Positions 33,104 to 41,232 of a stretch of DNA of 43,621 nt are shown here, piece after piece. The notes under the pieces are model-generated. The model was not told the DNA's origin, made no database searches, and saw only the letters and a program-made list of their open reading frames with translations. Every line of letters begins with the position of its first letter. The first letter of the stretch is position 1. Source of the DNA: an uncultured Lachnospiraceae bacterium (GTDB taxonomy: Bacteria > Bacillota > Clostridia > Lachnospirales > Lachnospiraceae); NCBI GenBank assembly GCA_910586755.1, contig CAJUJM010000102.1:1-43621 (forward strand), read 5' to 3'. The translations under genes were made by a program, and so were the position numbers.

Positions 33104-33778
33104 CTATTGCCGGAGAGTATTATTGATTTTTTCAACTGCTTCCCCCGATATCTCGCCGGTTTTTGATGCTAATTCAGCGGTTTTCTGCCGTAATTCTGCA
33201 AGCCGTTCCTCTTTTTTGGCAGTTACTTTTGTATCTCCTGTCCTCCCTTTATCCATCTGTATTTCACTCTCCAGCACCCTGGCTTCCCCTTCCATCCTGG
33301 CCTTTGAGATTTGTATGGTCCTGGCCTCTGTCATTCCGGATGACAGGTCTATGAGATCAGAAATTTTTTTCTGTTCCATCTCCTGCCTGGTTTCGGGCTG
33401 ATTCTCCTTTTTTGAAGGCCGGGATTTTTCAAGCGCATCTCTGCTTTGCTTCATCATTTCCCGGGAAATCTGCTGATCCAGTTCTTTCAGCTGTTCCTCA
33501 TAAGAATCTAAAATATCTTGAATAGATTTCACATCTCTGCCGTTCTCAAGGGTGGAATTTACCAATTCATTTTTTCGCTCCAAAAGAGACTGTCTCTGTC
33601 CTATGAGATTTTTTATCTGACTATTGTGATTCTGCCCAAAAAGGGAAATTGTCACCACATCTCTATCCCCCAATGGATTACCGGTTTCCTGAAGCTTTTT
33701 CCCAGGCTGTTTTGTATTCTGGGCCATCTGATTTGCAAAAAAAGATACACTCATGTTTTGATATCCGTTGATTTTCAT
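33104..33778 (-). CDS. Uncharacterised coiled-coil protein behind the two-component operon
   Basis: From ATG 33778 (MKINGYQNMSVSFFANQM) the product is 224 residues; the ribosome-binding site AAGGAG lies 13 bases upstream, a little far. Residues about 55-120 and 140-215 are predicted long coiled coils (KNLIGQRQSLLERKNELVNS; ARVLESEIQMDKGRTGDTKV), rich in Lys, Glu and Gln, without signal peptide or membrane helix. I do not recognise a functional family. It begins about 20 bases after the kinase and is likely cotranscribed, so it may be an output or scaffold of that system. Confidence 0.65.
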   Translation of the reverse strand: MKINGYQNMSVSFFANQMAQNTKQPGKKLQETGNPLGDRDVVTISLFGQNHNSQIKNLIGQRQSLLERKNELVNSTLENGRDVKSIQDILDSYEEQLKELDQQISREMMKQSRDALEKSRPSKKENQPETRQEMEQKKISDLIDLSSGMTEARTIQISKARMEGEARVLESEIQMDKGRTGDTKVTAKKEERLAELRQKTAELASKTGEISGEAVEKINNTLRQ

Positions 33779-33798
33779 AATCTTGTACACACTCCTTT

Positions 33799-35271
33799 TT
33801 AATTTTTATTAAGACAGTCCATTTTCGTTGCATCTGAATTGTTGTGATTTTTTAACATCACAGATAAAACAAAAATCATGCCCTTGGCCTCCCATTGTAC
33901 CGCGCCGTGATACTTCTCAGCTGCATATTTTATATTGGCCATCCCCACGCCATGTATCTCTTTCTGATCTTTATCTGAAACTGGAAATTCTGATGTTTTC
34001 TCCATAACCACATTCCCATTAAAAGTGTTTTCCACTTCCAGAAAAATCATTTTTCTCCTCTGGAAAGAAGACAGCTTAACATAAACTTTTTCTTCCGGTT
34101 TCTCCATTTTAAGCTTTCTGCAGGCGTCGATTGCGTTGTCTAAGGCGTTCCCGACTATGATGCCAATGTCATAGCTTTCAATGGAAAATGTACCGGGAAA
34201 TAACAGCTCCCCGGCATCTAATTTTAAATCCGGCATCTCAAGCAGCGCTTCATGATACTTCATATTCAGTAAAGCATCTACCACCGTATTACCAGTCTGA
34301 AACCTGTATTCCAGATTGCTCACAGCCTGATTGAATCCGGACAAGTAGCGGCAAAGTTCCTCCTTCCCTTCCTCCCTGGATATAAGCTGCATAATAACAG
34401 AAAATGTATTTTTCATATCATGTTTCATGCTGCGGAGTCCGGATTGTACCCTCTTGATTTCCTCTATATATTCCTGCATGCTTTCTATCTGTTTTTCCAG
34501 GACAATCCGGCTGCTTCTCTCTCTGTTTAAAAGAACCATATCCTGAAATAACTTTACACCATATACCACCGATAACAGGGACAGTCCCAACAATACTGGC
34601 ATAAACCACCTTAAAACCGGATAAATATCAAATAAGAACTCCTGTTGTCCCTCTTCTCCAACTCGAAACATAACAAGATTTAACTAGATATTGATACACA
34701 GACTTGTCAGCCCTGGTATCAGTAAAAACTGCAGTTCCACAGAATGAATAGGAAATTGGTTTTCATGAAAACTTTCCCTGATGCCTTTTAATGAAAAATA
34801 CAGGATCAGGATACGAATGAAATAAGCCAGAATCCATATTCCATTTACGATCAAAATGGTTAAAAAGAACGTATTGCCTTTCCCATACGGAAGCAAAATA
34901 TCTATCAGCAAATCTGCCGTATAGGGAAATACTAACGTAAAAATGCGGCCTGACTCCTGTATTGCCATAAAACTAACCACAAGGAAAATGCTGATCATAC
35001 CGGTATTTTTATAAAAACAGATAATCAGGAAAATCAAAAGCAAAGCTGTCAAAATCAAATTTTCCGCCATATGAAACACCCTGTAATCTGCCGGCAAAAT
35101 CCATTTTTTTATATATTGAAAACCCACATAAAGGATCATGATATGGAAGTTATTCCAAAGTTTTTTCTCAAATCGTTCCTCAAGAAAATGGCCGTAAAAT
35201 TGTTGTAAAAAATACCCTTCAAAGAAATCCACAAGCGTCTGCAAAATCATCAGTAGATTAAAGTGATTCAA
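33799..35271 (-). pseudogene. AgrC-like GHKL sensor histidine kinase interrupted by an in-frame TAG
   Basis: The N-terminal part (35271 or 35286 to 34684) encodes about six membrane helices and stops at TAG 34686-34684. The same frame continues without other stops (four codons, then ATG 34671) into one more membrane helix, a dimerisation helix with the likely phospho-acceptor histidine in SMKHDMKNTFSV, and the GHKL ATPase (GIIVGNALDNAIDACRKLK; GVGMANIKYAAEKYHG). Together they match one kinase of about 490 residues. No ribosome-binding site precedes ATG 34671. The start is probably TTG 35271 behind GGGGGGAT, overlapping the response regulator. A nonsense mutation, suppression or assembly error are the possible explanations. 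Confidence 0.85.
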
Positions 35272-35971
35272 GGAGAATCCCCCCATTTCTCAGATAATCC
35301 ATATATGCTTTTACAAATTCTTTATATTTTCTCCTGGACAGGTAAATGGTTTCTCCATTTGTTAAAGAGATAGTATCCTTTCCATATTCTGTCACATACC
35401 CCATATTTACAATATATCCCCTGTGGCAGCGATAAAAATCCTTTCCTAATCGTTTTTCCAGATCACTCATATCAAAATATATTTCCAAAATCTCTTTTGT
35501 TGTATGAAAATTTACCATTCGGTTTTGGCTCTCGATGTACAAGATATCTTTTTTGTTCACAATTACATTTCTGCCTTTTGACTTGATAAAAACGGTTTCT
35601 TCTTTCTCCTTTTTTCTTTCTGATTCTGCCGCAGCCCGATGAAACACTTCAATAAATTTCTTCTCTTCAATGGGCTTTAAAAGATAGTGAAATGCTGATA
35701 CATCAAAGGCTTCAAATACATACTCCTTTGTCCCAGTGATAAAGATCAGAATGGCTTTTTCTTTTTGGTCTCTTAAGGTCCTGGCCACTTCAATCCCGTT
35801 GATACCATCCATTTGTATATCAAGGAATATCACATCAAAAGCTTTCTTTTTCTTTAATAATTCTCTCCCTGAAATAAACTGCTCTATATCGCAATTGGTC
35901 GCTTCTTTTTTTATTAACTCTTCTATCTGCTCACATATTGCTTTCTCATCATCACATATTCCAATTGTCAT
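35258..35971 (-). CDS. LytTR family response regulator (AgrA/VirR type)
   Basis: A 237-residue protein: receiver domain 1-120 with D51 in FLDIQMDG as the phosphorylation site and K near LLKPIEE; LytTR DNA-binding domain from about 140 (SKGRNVIVNKKDILYIESQN; FYRCHRGYIVNMGYV). ATG follows AAGAGGTGAGCAG. It leads the operon with the kinase and the coiled-coil protein. No autoinducing-peptide genes (agrB/agrD) are seen nearby. Targets are unknown. Confidence 0.92.
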   Translation of the reverse strand: MTIGICDDEKAICEQIEELIKKEATNCDIEQFISGRELLKKKKAFDVIFLDIQMDGINGIEVARTLRDQKEKAILIFITGTKEYVFEAFDVSAFHYLLKPIEEKKFIEVFHRAAAESERKKEKEETVFIKSKGRNVIVNKKDILYIESQNRMVNFHTTKEILEIYFDMSDLEKRLGKDFYRCHRGYIVNMGYVTEYGKDTISLTNGETIYLSRRKYKEFVKAYMDYLRNGGILLESL

Positions 35972-36116
35972 CTGCTCACCTCTTTCTTTTTATATCGGCA
36001 GCTTTTCAAAAAACTTTCCAGAGTCTGACAGACGGTATATATTTTGTAGTAAATGGTTAAAAAGGGGCTGCCCTCTTTGATCCGTCTGTCCTTTTCTCAT
36101 CAGCTGTTCTGCAAAA

Positions 36117-36161
36117 GAAAAGGAACCGGCAGACCGCAAAATGCAGTCTGTCGATCCCTTT
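36117..36161 (-). terminator. Terminator after the second DUF4143 ATPase gene
   Basis: Imperfect 20-base arms (36117-36136 with 36142-36161; CAGAC/GTCTG core, AAAAGG/CCTTTT ends), 5-base loop, followed on the minus strand by TTCTTTT. The 230 bases from 35972 to 36200 hold only this and a GTCTG/CAGAC palindrome at 36023-36033. Confidence 0.6.
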
Positions 36162-36200
36162 TGTGGTTATGGGCCGCAGGCAGTGCGGCGCGATCCATTC

Positions 36201-37433
36201 TTAAATCAGAGAGACAGGCACGATCAGGTTGTCCTGGTCGAAAGCCCCAAGCTGGTCCGCCATACACAGGACAGCGCCGGTTCCGCGATTCAGCGGAGAT
36301 TTGTCGATCAGGTCAAATACCTTCGTCAGCTTTCTGGGCGGCGAAGCCATTTTCTTAATCTCAATGGGGAACAGCTTTCCGTCCCGCTCCAAAATCAGGT
36401 CGATCTCTCTGGCGTCTTTATCACGGTAATAATACAGAAACGGCTCCTGTCCGACATTCTGATAGGTCTTGATGATTTCCGCCACTGCATAGTTCTCCAG
36501 CAGAGCGCCGCTCATGGCTCCCTCCATGGCTGTTTCCGGGCTGCTCCAGCGAGTCAGGTAGCAGACAAGGCCGGAATCGTAGAAATAGAGCTTAGGCGTT
36601 GACACAGTGCGCTTGAGCACATGGTTGGAGTAGGGCTCCAGCAAAAAGAGAATACCCAGCGCCTCCAGGACATGAAGCCAGTTTTTGGCTGTAGTCTGGT
36701 CGATCTCCGCATCATCGGCAATACCCTTATAGTTGATCTGCTGGGAAGTTCTGGCGGCAGCGGAGCGCAGGAACCGTAAGAATTTCAAACTGTCAATGTC
36801 ATTGGACAGCCGCCGAACATCCCTCTCCATATAGGTGTCAATGTAGCTGGAATAGAAGATGGCGGCGCCCTTACAGGTTCTGGTGACCAAGGCAGGCATC
36901 CCACCCCGATAGATGTGCCGGAAGATCTCCGGTGTGTTCAGAATCTTACGTTCCTTTTGCCGACGGGTCAAAAGGGACAGCTCTAAGCGAAACGGCTCCT
37001 CTGCGGGCCACCCCACAATCTCGCTTTGGGAAAGCGGCGGGAGGTGAAGCAGCGCCACCCGGCCGGCCAGCAACTCCTGGACACCCTCCATCATCTTGAA
37101 AAGCTGGGAGCCAGTCAGCCAGAAATCGCCGGGCTGATGGCGTTCATCCACCATGATCTTAATATATGGGAACAGTTCCGGCGCATATTGTACCTCGTCG
37201 ATCATCAGCGGCGGCTGATACAGCTGGAAAAACATCTTTGGGGCTGTTTTGGCAAGCTCACGCACCGTCAGATCATCCAAACTGACCTTCCTGCGCCTCT
37301 TGCCCTCGACTTCTGTCAAATGCTCCATCATGGTAGTTTTGCCCACTTGTCTGGGACCGGTAAGCAGAAGCACAGGATTTTTGCAAGCTTGTTGCGATTG
37401 AGATTTACAGGAAATCATTTTCAGGAAATACAT
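36201..37433 (-). CDS. AAA-family ATPase with DUF4143 domain (2)
   Basis: With start ATG 37433 (MYFLKMISCKSQSQQACKNP) the product is about 410 residues, the normal size; longer in-frame readings lie inside the ferredoxin gene. Walker A is TGPRQVGKTT, Walker B PPLMIDEVQYAPELFPYIK, then LTGSQLFKMMEGVQELLAGR, GGMPALVTRT, DUF4143, and a C-terminal nuclease-like motif (AREIDLILERDGKLFPIEIK). The role is unknown. The gene is distinctly more GC-rich than its surroundings, which suggests a separate history. It overlaps the ferredoxin stop by 29 bases; AAGGGG ten bases upstream is its best ribosome-binding site. Confidence 0.82.
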   Translation of the reverse strand: MYFLKMISCKSQSQQACKNPVLLLTGPRQVGKTTMMEHLTEVEGKRRRKVSLDDLTVRELAKTAPKMFFQLYQPPLMIDEVQYAPELFPYIKIMVDERHQPGDFWLTGSQLFKMMEGVQELLAGRVALLHLPPLSQSEIVGWPAEEPFRLELSLLTRRQKERKILNTPEIFRHIYRGGMPALVTRTCKGAAIFYSSYIDTYMERDVRRLSNDIDSLKFLRFLRSAAARTSQQINYKGIADDAEIDQTTAKNWLHVLEALGILFLLEPYSNHVLKRTVSTPKLYFYDSGLVCYLTRWSSPETAMEGAMSGALLENYAVAEIIKTYQNVGQEPFLYYYRDKDAREIDLILERDGKLFPIEIKKMASPPRKLTKVFDLIDKSPLNRGTGAVLCMADQLGAFDQDNLIVPVSLI

Positions 37434-38163
37434 AGCGGGGCAGCCCCTTAGAGTGTTTTCCGTACTCAATCGCCTCTGCCGGGCAACGGCAGATACACGC
37501 CATACAGTGGGTACAATTGCCGCCCCAGACAGGTTTTCCATCTGTAAGCCGGACATTCTTCATTGGGCAGACTTTCACACATTGCCCGCAGGAAATACAT
37601 GCTTCTGTGGCGTAGAACTTCTTGGCATGAACAAAAAGCGGATAGAACATATCATTTATCATTCCACTGGTCAGATGATCTTTCACAGATATCTGTTTGG
37701 ACGGGATCTTTCCGCCAGTCTGAATTGCAGCAATTGCAGTTTTTATTGGATTCTGGGCTGCCTGTATGATTTTCCCTGCTTCTTCCCTTGTGGGCGTCCT
37801 GAACATTGCAATGTAATTTTCCGGCATCACAATTTCTGCACATCCCATGCAGCTCATTTTCTTTTCTGTACAAAGCTTTTCTGCATACGCTTCTGCATTT
37901 CCTGTATCTCCGCCGCAGGTCATGACAAAATAGATTTTATTGCTGCCAGCAAGGGGTGTCTTTAAAATCCATTGGGAGACCAGGCGCGGAATTCTCCATG
38001 CATAGGTAGGGGTAACAATGATCCATGGCGTTTCAGAAGCGATTTCTCCATAGTCATGGTCTCTTAGTTTCTGAAACAGGTTTAACACACAGTCTCCGGT
38101 TTCCTTTGCAATCTGTCTGGCAACATATTCGCTGTTGCCGGTTCCTGAAAAATAAAGAATCAT
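37405..38163 (-). CDS. EFR1 family flavodoxin-ferredoxin protein
   Basis: From ATG 38163 behind AAGGAG the product is 252 residues. An N-terminal flavodoxin-like domain has the FMN phosphate loop SGTGNSEYVA and TPTYAWRIPRLVSQ; the C-terminus has two [4Fe-4S] motifs, CISCGQCVKVCP and CTHCMACICRCP. EFR1 proteins are presumed electron carriers in anaerobes with unknown partners. It ends PRYVFPENDFL, overlapping the ATPase start. Confidence 0.9.
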   Translation of the reverse strand: MILYFSGTGNSEYVARQIAKETGDCVLNLFQKLRDHDYGEIASETPWIIVTPTYAWRIPRLVSQWILKTPLAGSNKIYFVMTCGGDTGNAEAYAEKLCTEKKMSCMGCAEIVMPENYIAMFRTPTREEAGKIIQAAQNPIKTAIAAIQTGGKIPSKQISVKDHLTSGMINDMFYPLFVHAKKFYATEACISCGQCVKVCPMKNVRLTDGKPVWGGNCTHCMACICRCPAEAIEYGKHSKGLPRYVFPENDFL

Positions 38164-38197
38164 CTTTTTACTCTCCTTTGCAATTGCTTCACAACCG

Positions 38198-38965
38198 CTA
38201 CCCCCCAATAATCGTGCTGACATTTCCATGCAGCAACAGCCGCAGTATCCCGCACAAAACCAGATGTCCTACATAGAACACATAGAAAAACCATTTCATC
38301 CATTTGGCTTTCCCTCTTGTGCCATTGTAAAAATACATAAACGGCCATACAATAATGATACCGAATTGAAGCAGGCCATAGACCACGTCAATACATAAGC
38401 ACCATACAAAGACATACATAGACATGTATGCCATCATTCCCAATACCTGCTTTTTTAAATTTCCTCTGTTTTGATATATATGTAGGGTGCACAATACGGG
38501 AAAGCATGACCAGTCTGATGGAAATGCCAGGATACACAATCCCATGAGAAGTAAAGTCTTTTGCCACTCTTTTAGCGGAAAACTCCTCTTTTCATCATCA
38601 TAAACATACAGTGCAACTGCAGCGCAGAAAAGCGCCCAAATCACGCTGGTCTGATTTAAAACGGAGTTCCGAAACGGAACAAAGGATATTCCAAAACAGA
38701 AATTATATGCAAAATGAGCCAGAACAGAGAACACCAAAAGTCTGAGCAAGTATTTCTTAAAATTCCTCGTGTACTGATATCCTTCTGCAATCATAAACCA
38801 CATGGTGGGGGCTGCCAGCCTGCCAATGAAATGGATACCCAATAGCCACCACATTTTGTTATCATATCCGGGCCATATCGTCGAGGCCAGGTGATCCATA
38901 AGCATTGCCGTAATTGCAAATATTTTAAGCTGATTCCCTGAAAAGCCTTTGAATTGTTTTTCCAT
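38198..38965 (-). CDS. TraX-like membrane protein
   Basis: A 255-residue protein with about eight membrane helices. The TraX signature is visible at the N-terminus (LKIFAITAMLMDHLASTIW; GRLAAPTMWFMIAEGYQYTR). TraX acetylates F-pilin; chromosomal Firmicute homologues without conjugation genes are probably membrane acyltransferases of other substrates. No conjugation genes are nearby. ATG follows GAGGGGA. Confidence 0.87.
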   Translation of the reverse strand: MEKQFKGFSGNQLKIFAITAMLMDHLASTIWPGYDNKMWWLLGIHFIGRLAAPTMWFMIAEGYQYTRNFKKYLLRLLVFSVLAHFAYNFCFGISFVPFRNSVLNQTSVIWALFCAAVALYVYDDEKRSFPLKEWQKTLLLMGLCILAFPSDWSCFPVLCTLHIYQNRGNLKKQVLGMMAYMSMYVFVWCLCIDVVYGLLQFGIIIVWPFMYFYNGTRGKAKWMKWFFYVFYVGHLVLCGILRLLLHGNVSTIIGG

Positions 38966-38981
38966 ATTCCCCTCTCACAAA

Positions 38982-39737
38982 CTAATCCCACCAGAAATAC
39001 CATATCTTAGATGCAGCGATACATGCCGCCACTTCCGCTAAAGTCCCTGTTTCTGTACACTGAAAAACTCTGTCCGGGGTAAACGCAAAGTGCTCTTTGG
39101 CAACCTCCATGGAATCCTTCTCCGGAACCAGCTCCGGTATCCGCATTTCCATTACATCATGGGAAATTGTTACAGGAACCGCCCCATATTTTTCAAACCA
39201 GTATTTACAGATTGCCATCATTTCTTCCACTCCGGGACATTCATTCCACCCGCCAAAGGGCACATACGCCGCCAGTTCCCAAGGTTTGGTGGTCGGAACC
39301 TTAAACAAAATGGTTTCTGTAATTCCCCTGGTCCGATAATCCTGAAAGGCCGTATAGGAGTCAACTTCCACTGGCCCGCCGTCAAATTCACCGATGAATT
39401 CTTCCATATCAAATCCGTCCGCTTCATCATCTATGTACTCTTTAAAACGTTTTTTCAGCAGTTCCTCCCCGGATTCCAGCTCTGTCTTTAAAATGTCCTC
39501 CAATACATAACCGTCGTCTTTTAAGATACCAAAATATTCCTCTAATACCGTATCTGCGGGAACCAATACCGGCGTGTAGCCTTCCCGTTGTCCCTCCAGC
39601 ACCGCTTTCTCATATGCGTCCATTACTTCCTCATAGGTCGATTCCGTTGAAAAAATCTGATATGGATAACCTAACTGTGCAACAATACTTTGGGTAGTTG
39701 GGTTTCCCTGTCCATTCTCTTTCCATTTATCAAACAT
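38982..39737 (-). CDS. DUF4253 domain protein
   Basis: A 251-residue soluble, acidic protein from ATG 39737 (MFDKWKENGQGNPTTQSIVA), behind GGAGGAAGAG. The C-terminal two thirds match DUF4253: PWELAAYVPFGGWNECPGVE, YWFEKYGAVPVTISHDVMEM and the ending IAASKIWYFWWD. Function unknown; related proteins often sit near polymorphic-toxin immunity genes, but no toxin is visible here. Sixteen bases upstream of traX, so cotranscription is likely. Confidence 0.85.
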   Translation of the reverse strand: MFDKWKENGQGNPTTQSIVAQLGYPYQIFSTESTYEEVMDAYEKAVLEGQREGYTPVLVPADTVLEEYFGILKDDGYVLEDILKTELESGEELLKKRFKEYIDDEADGFDMEEFIGEFDGGPVEVDSYTAFQDYRTRGITETILFKVPTTKPWELAAYVPFGGWNECPGVEEMMAICKYWFEKYGAVPVTISHDVMEMRIPELVPEKDSMEVAKEHFAFTPDRVFQCTETGTLAEVAACIAASKIWYFWWD

Positions 39738-39871
39738 ACTTCTCTTCCTCCATTTCCTTCTATTATACACAGTCTTCTGATCAATTACAACAAGCGCCGG
39801 TTCTGTCTGTTAAACCTTTTATTTTCCATTACATTATTGCAAATATTCCCTCTCAACTATTGTATTCATAA

Positions 39872-39914
39872 GAAAAAACAAGGCCAGGAACCCACTTTTG
39901 ATTCCCGGCCTGTG
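39872..39914 (-). terminator. Terminator after dapL
   Basis: CAAGGCCAGGAA (39879-39890) pairs with TTCCCGGCCTGTG (39902-39914) and on the minus strand is followed by TTTTTT. Confidence 0.82.
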
Positions 39915-39931
39915 TTTACTATAAAAGTTCC

Positions 39932-40022
39932 GCCGCCGATTAGGCGGCATGTATTCAGGGATGCCCCCTGCGCCCGCCAGACTTTTCTGTGTGGTAGCGC
40001 GTCCGCTACGGGCGCATGCAGG
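39932..40022. other. GC-rich branched hairpin element downstream of dapL
   Basis: GCCGCC/GGCGGC (39932-39937, 39943-39948) forms one hairpin. Next, CCTGC-GCCCG (39967-39976) pairs with CGGGC and GCAGG (40009-40013, 40018-40022), enclosing two smaller hairpins, CCA.AC/GT.TGG and TAGCG/CGCTA (39995-39999, 40004-40008): a three-way junction. It lies between the dapL stop and its terminator. It could be part of the 3' UTR, a small RNA or a mobile palindrome. Confidence 0.45.
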
Positions 40023-40023
40023 C

Positions 40024-41208
40024 TTATTTTAAAAGCAGCTCTATCAGTCTTTTTGCGGCTTCTTTCGTATCTTCCGGAGAGCCAAACGTAGAAAAACGGA
40101 AATATCCCTCTCCGCAAGCGCCAAAGCCTTCTCCCGGTGTGCCAACTACCTGTATCTCCTGAAGCAGATAATCAAAAAATTCCCAGCTTCCCATATTGTC
40201 AGGACATTTCATCCAAATATATGGGGCGTTTTTGCCTCCGCAATACCAAATTCCAAGCTTATCCAGCGCTTCCATAAGACAGGCAGCGTTCTGTTTATAA
40301 GTTTTTATATTGTCATGAATTTGTCTCTGGCCTTCCTCTGTAAAGATTGCGGCAGCGCCTTTCTGAATAATATAAGACACGCCATTGGTCTTGGTGGTAC
40401 GGTTTCTTACCCACATCTGGTTTAAATTCATTCCGCCTCGTTCTAGCTCTTTCGGAATTGCGGTATATCCGCATCTTGTGCCTGTGAAACCTGCCGTTTT
40501 AGACAGGGAACAGATTTCTATGGCACATTTTTTAGCTCCCCTCACTTCATAAATGCTGTGGGGAATGTTATCCTCTTCAATAAACGCTTCATATGCAGCG
40601 TCAAAAAGTATGATTGCATCTGTACTGTCTGCATAATCCACCCAGGTCTGAAGCTTTTTGTAATCAAACACTGCTCCTGTAGGATTATTGGGAGAACAAA
40701 TATAAATAATATCTGCTGTTATGCCAGGATCCGGCATAGGTAAAAATCCATTTTCTTTCCCGGACGGCATATGAATAATCTTATTTCCGGCAATGATATT
40801 TGCATCTACATAAGCAGGATAAGCCGGCTCCATAATCAAAACGGTTTTATCCCTGCCAAACAAATCAAGAATATCCCCCAGCTCATCACTTGCCCCGCTT
40901 GAGACAAAGACTTCCTCATCGGAAAGCTCTACTCCTCTTTTTTTATAATAATTCGCAATAATTCCTCTTAATGCAGGATCTCCACATTCAGGCATATAGC
41001 CATGAAACGTATCTTTTTTTGCCTGATCCTCCACGGCCTGATGAAGCGCCTTTATTACCGCGTCACAGAGAGGCAGTGAGACATCCCCGATTCCCATCCG
41101 GTAGAGATGGCTGTCCGGATGCGTTGTTAAGTAAGCCTTTGTTTTCTGCGCGATATTATAAAACAAATACGAGTCCTTTAAATTTCCATAATTGGTATTT
41201 GGTATCAT
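40024..41208 (-). CDS. dapL: LL-diaminopimelate aminotransferase
   Basis: A 394-residue class I/II PLP aminotransferase that converts tetrahydrodipicolinate and glutamate directly to LL-diaminopimelate, giving lysine and peptidoglycan precursor. PLP lysine is K237 in SLSKTAGFTGTRCGY; DapL-specific blocks are LYRMGIGDVSLPLCDAVIKA, HGYMPECGDPALR and SPNNPTGAVF. It lies 24 bases after amt, so the two may share a transcript, linking ammonium uptake to amino-acid synthesis. Confidence 0.96.
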   Translation of the reverse strand: MIPNTNYGNLKDSYLFYNIAQKTKAYLTTHPDSHLYRMGIGDVSLPLCDAVIKALHQAVEDQAKKDTFHGYMPECGDPALRGIIANYYKKRGVELSDEEVFVSSGASDELGDILDLFGRDKTVLIMEPAYPAYVDANIIAGNKIIHMPSGKENGFLPMPDPGITADIIYICSPNNPTGAVFDYKKLQTWVDYADSTDAIILFDAAYEAFIEEDNIPHSIYEVRGAKKCAIEICSLSKTAGFTGTRCGYTAIPKELERGGMNLNQMWVRNRTTKTNGVSYIIQKGAAAIFTEEGQRQIHDNIKTYKQNAACLMEALDKLGIWYCGGKNAPYIWMKCPDNMGSWEFFDYLLQEIQVVGTPGEGFGACGEGYFRFSTFGSPEDTKEAAKRLIELLLK

Positions 41209-41232
41209 CGTTTTACCTCAATTTAAAATCTA

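Noticed and set aside
34684..34686. TAG in the kinase as a pyrrolysine codon
   Set aside because: The position lies in a linker between membrane helices with no conserved special residue, only one such codon is seen, and no pyl genes are in the window. A nonsense mutation is simpler.
36201..37556. Longer N-terminus of the second DUF4143 ATPase starting at 37556
   Set aside because: The extra residues read the iron-sulfur region of the ferredoxin gene in the wrong frame, and the family starts about 25 residues before the Walker A motif, matching ATG 37433.
38198..38965. Conjugative element suggested by the TraX-like protein
   Set aside because: No relaxase, coupling protein, type IV secretion gene or oriT-like sequence lies nearby; chromosomal TraX homologues are common in Firmicutes.
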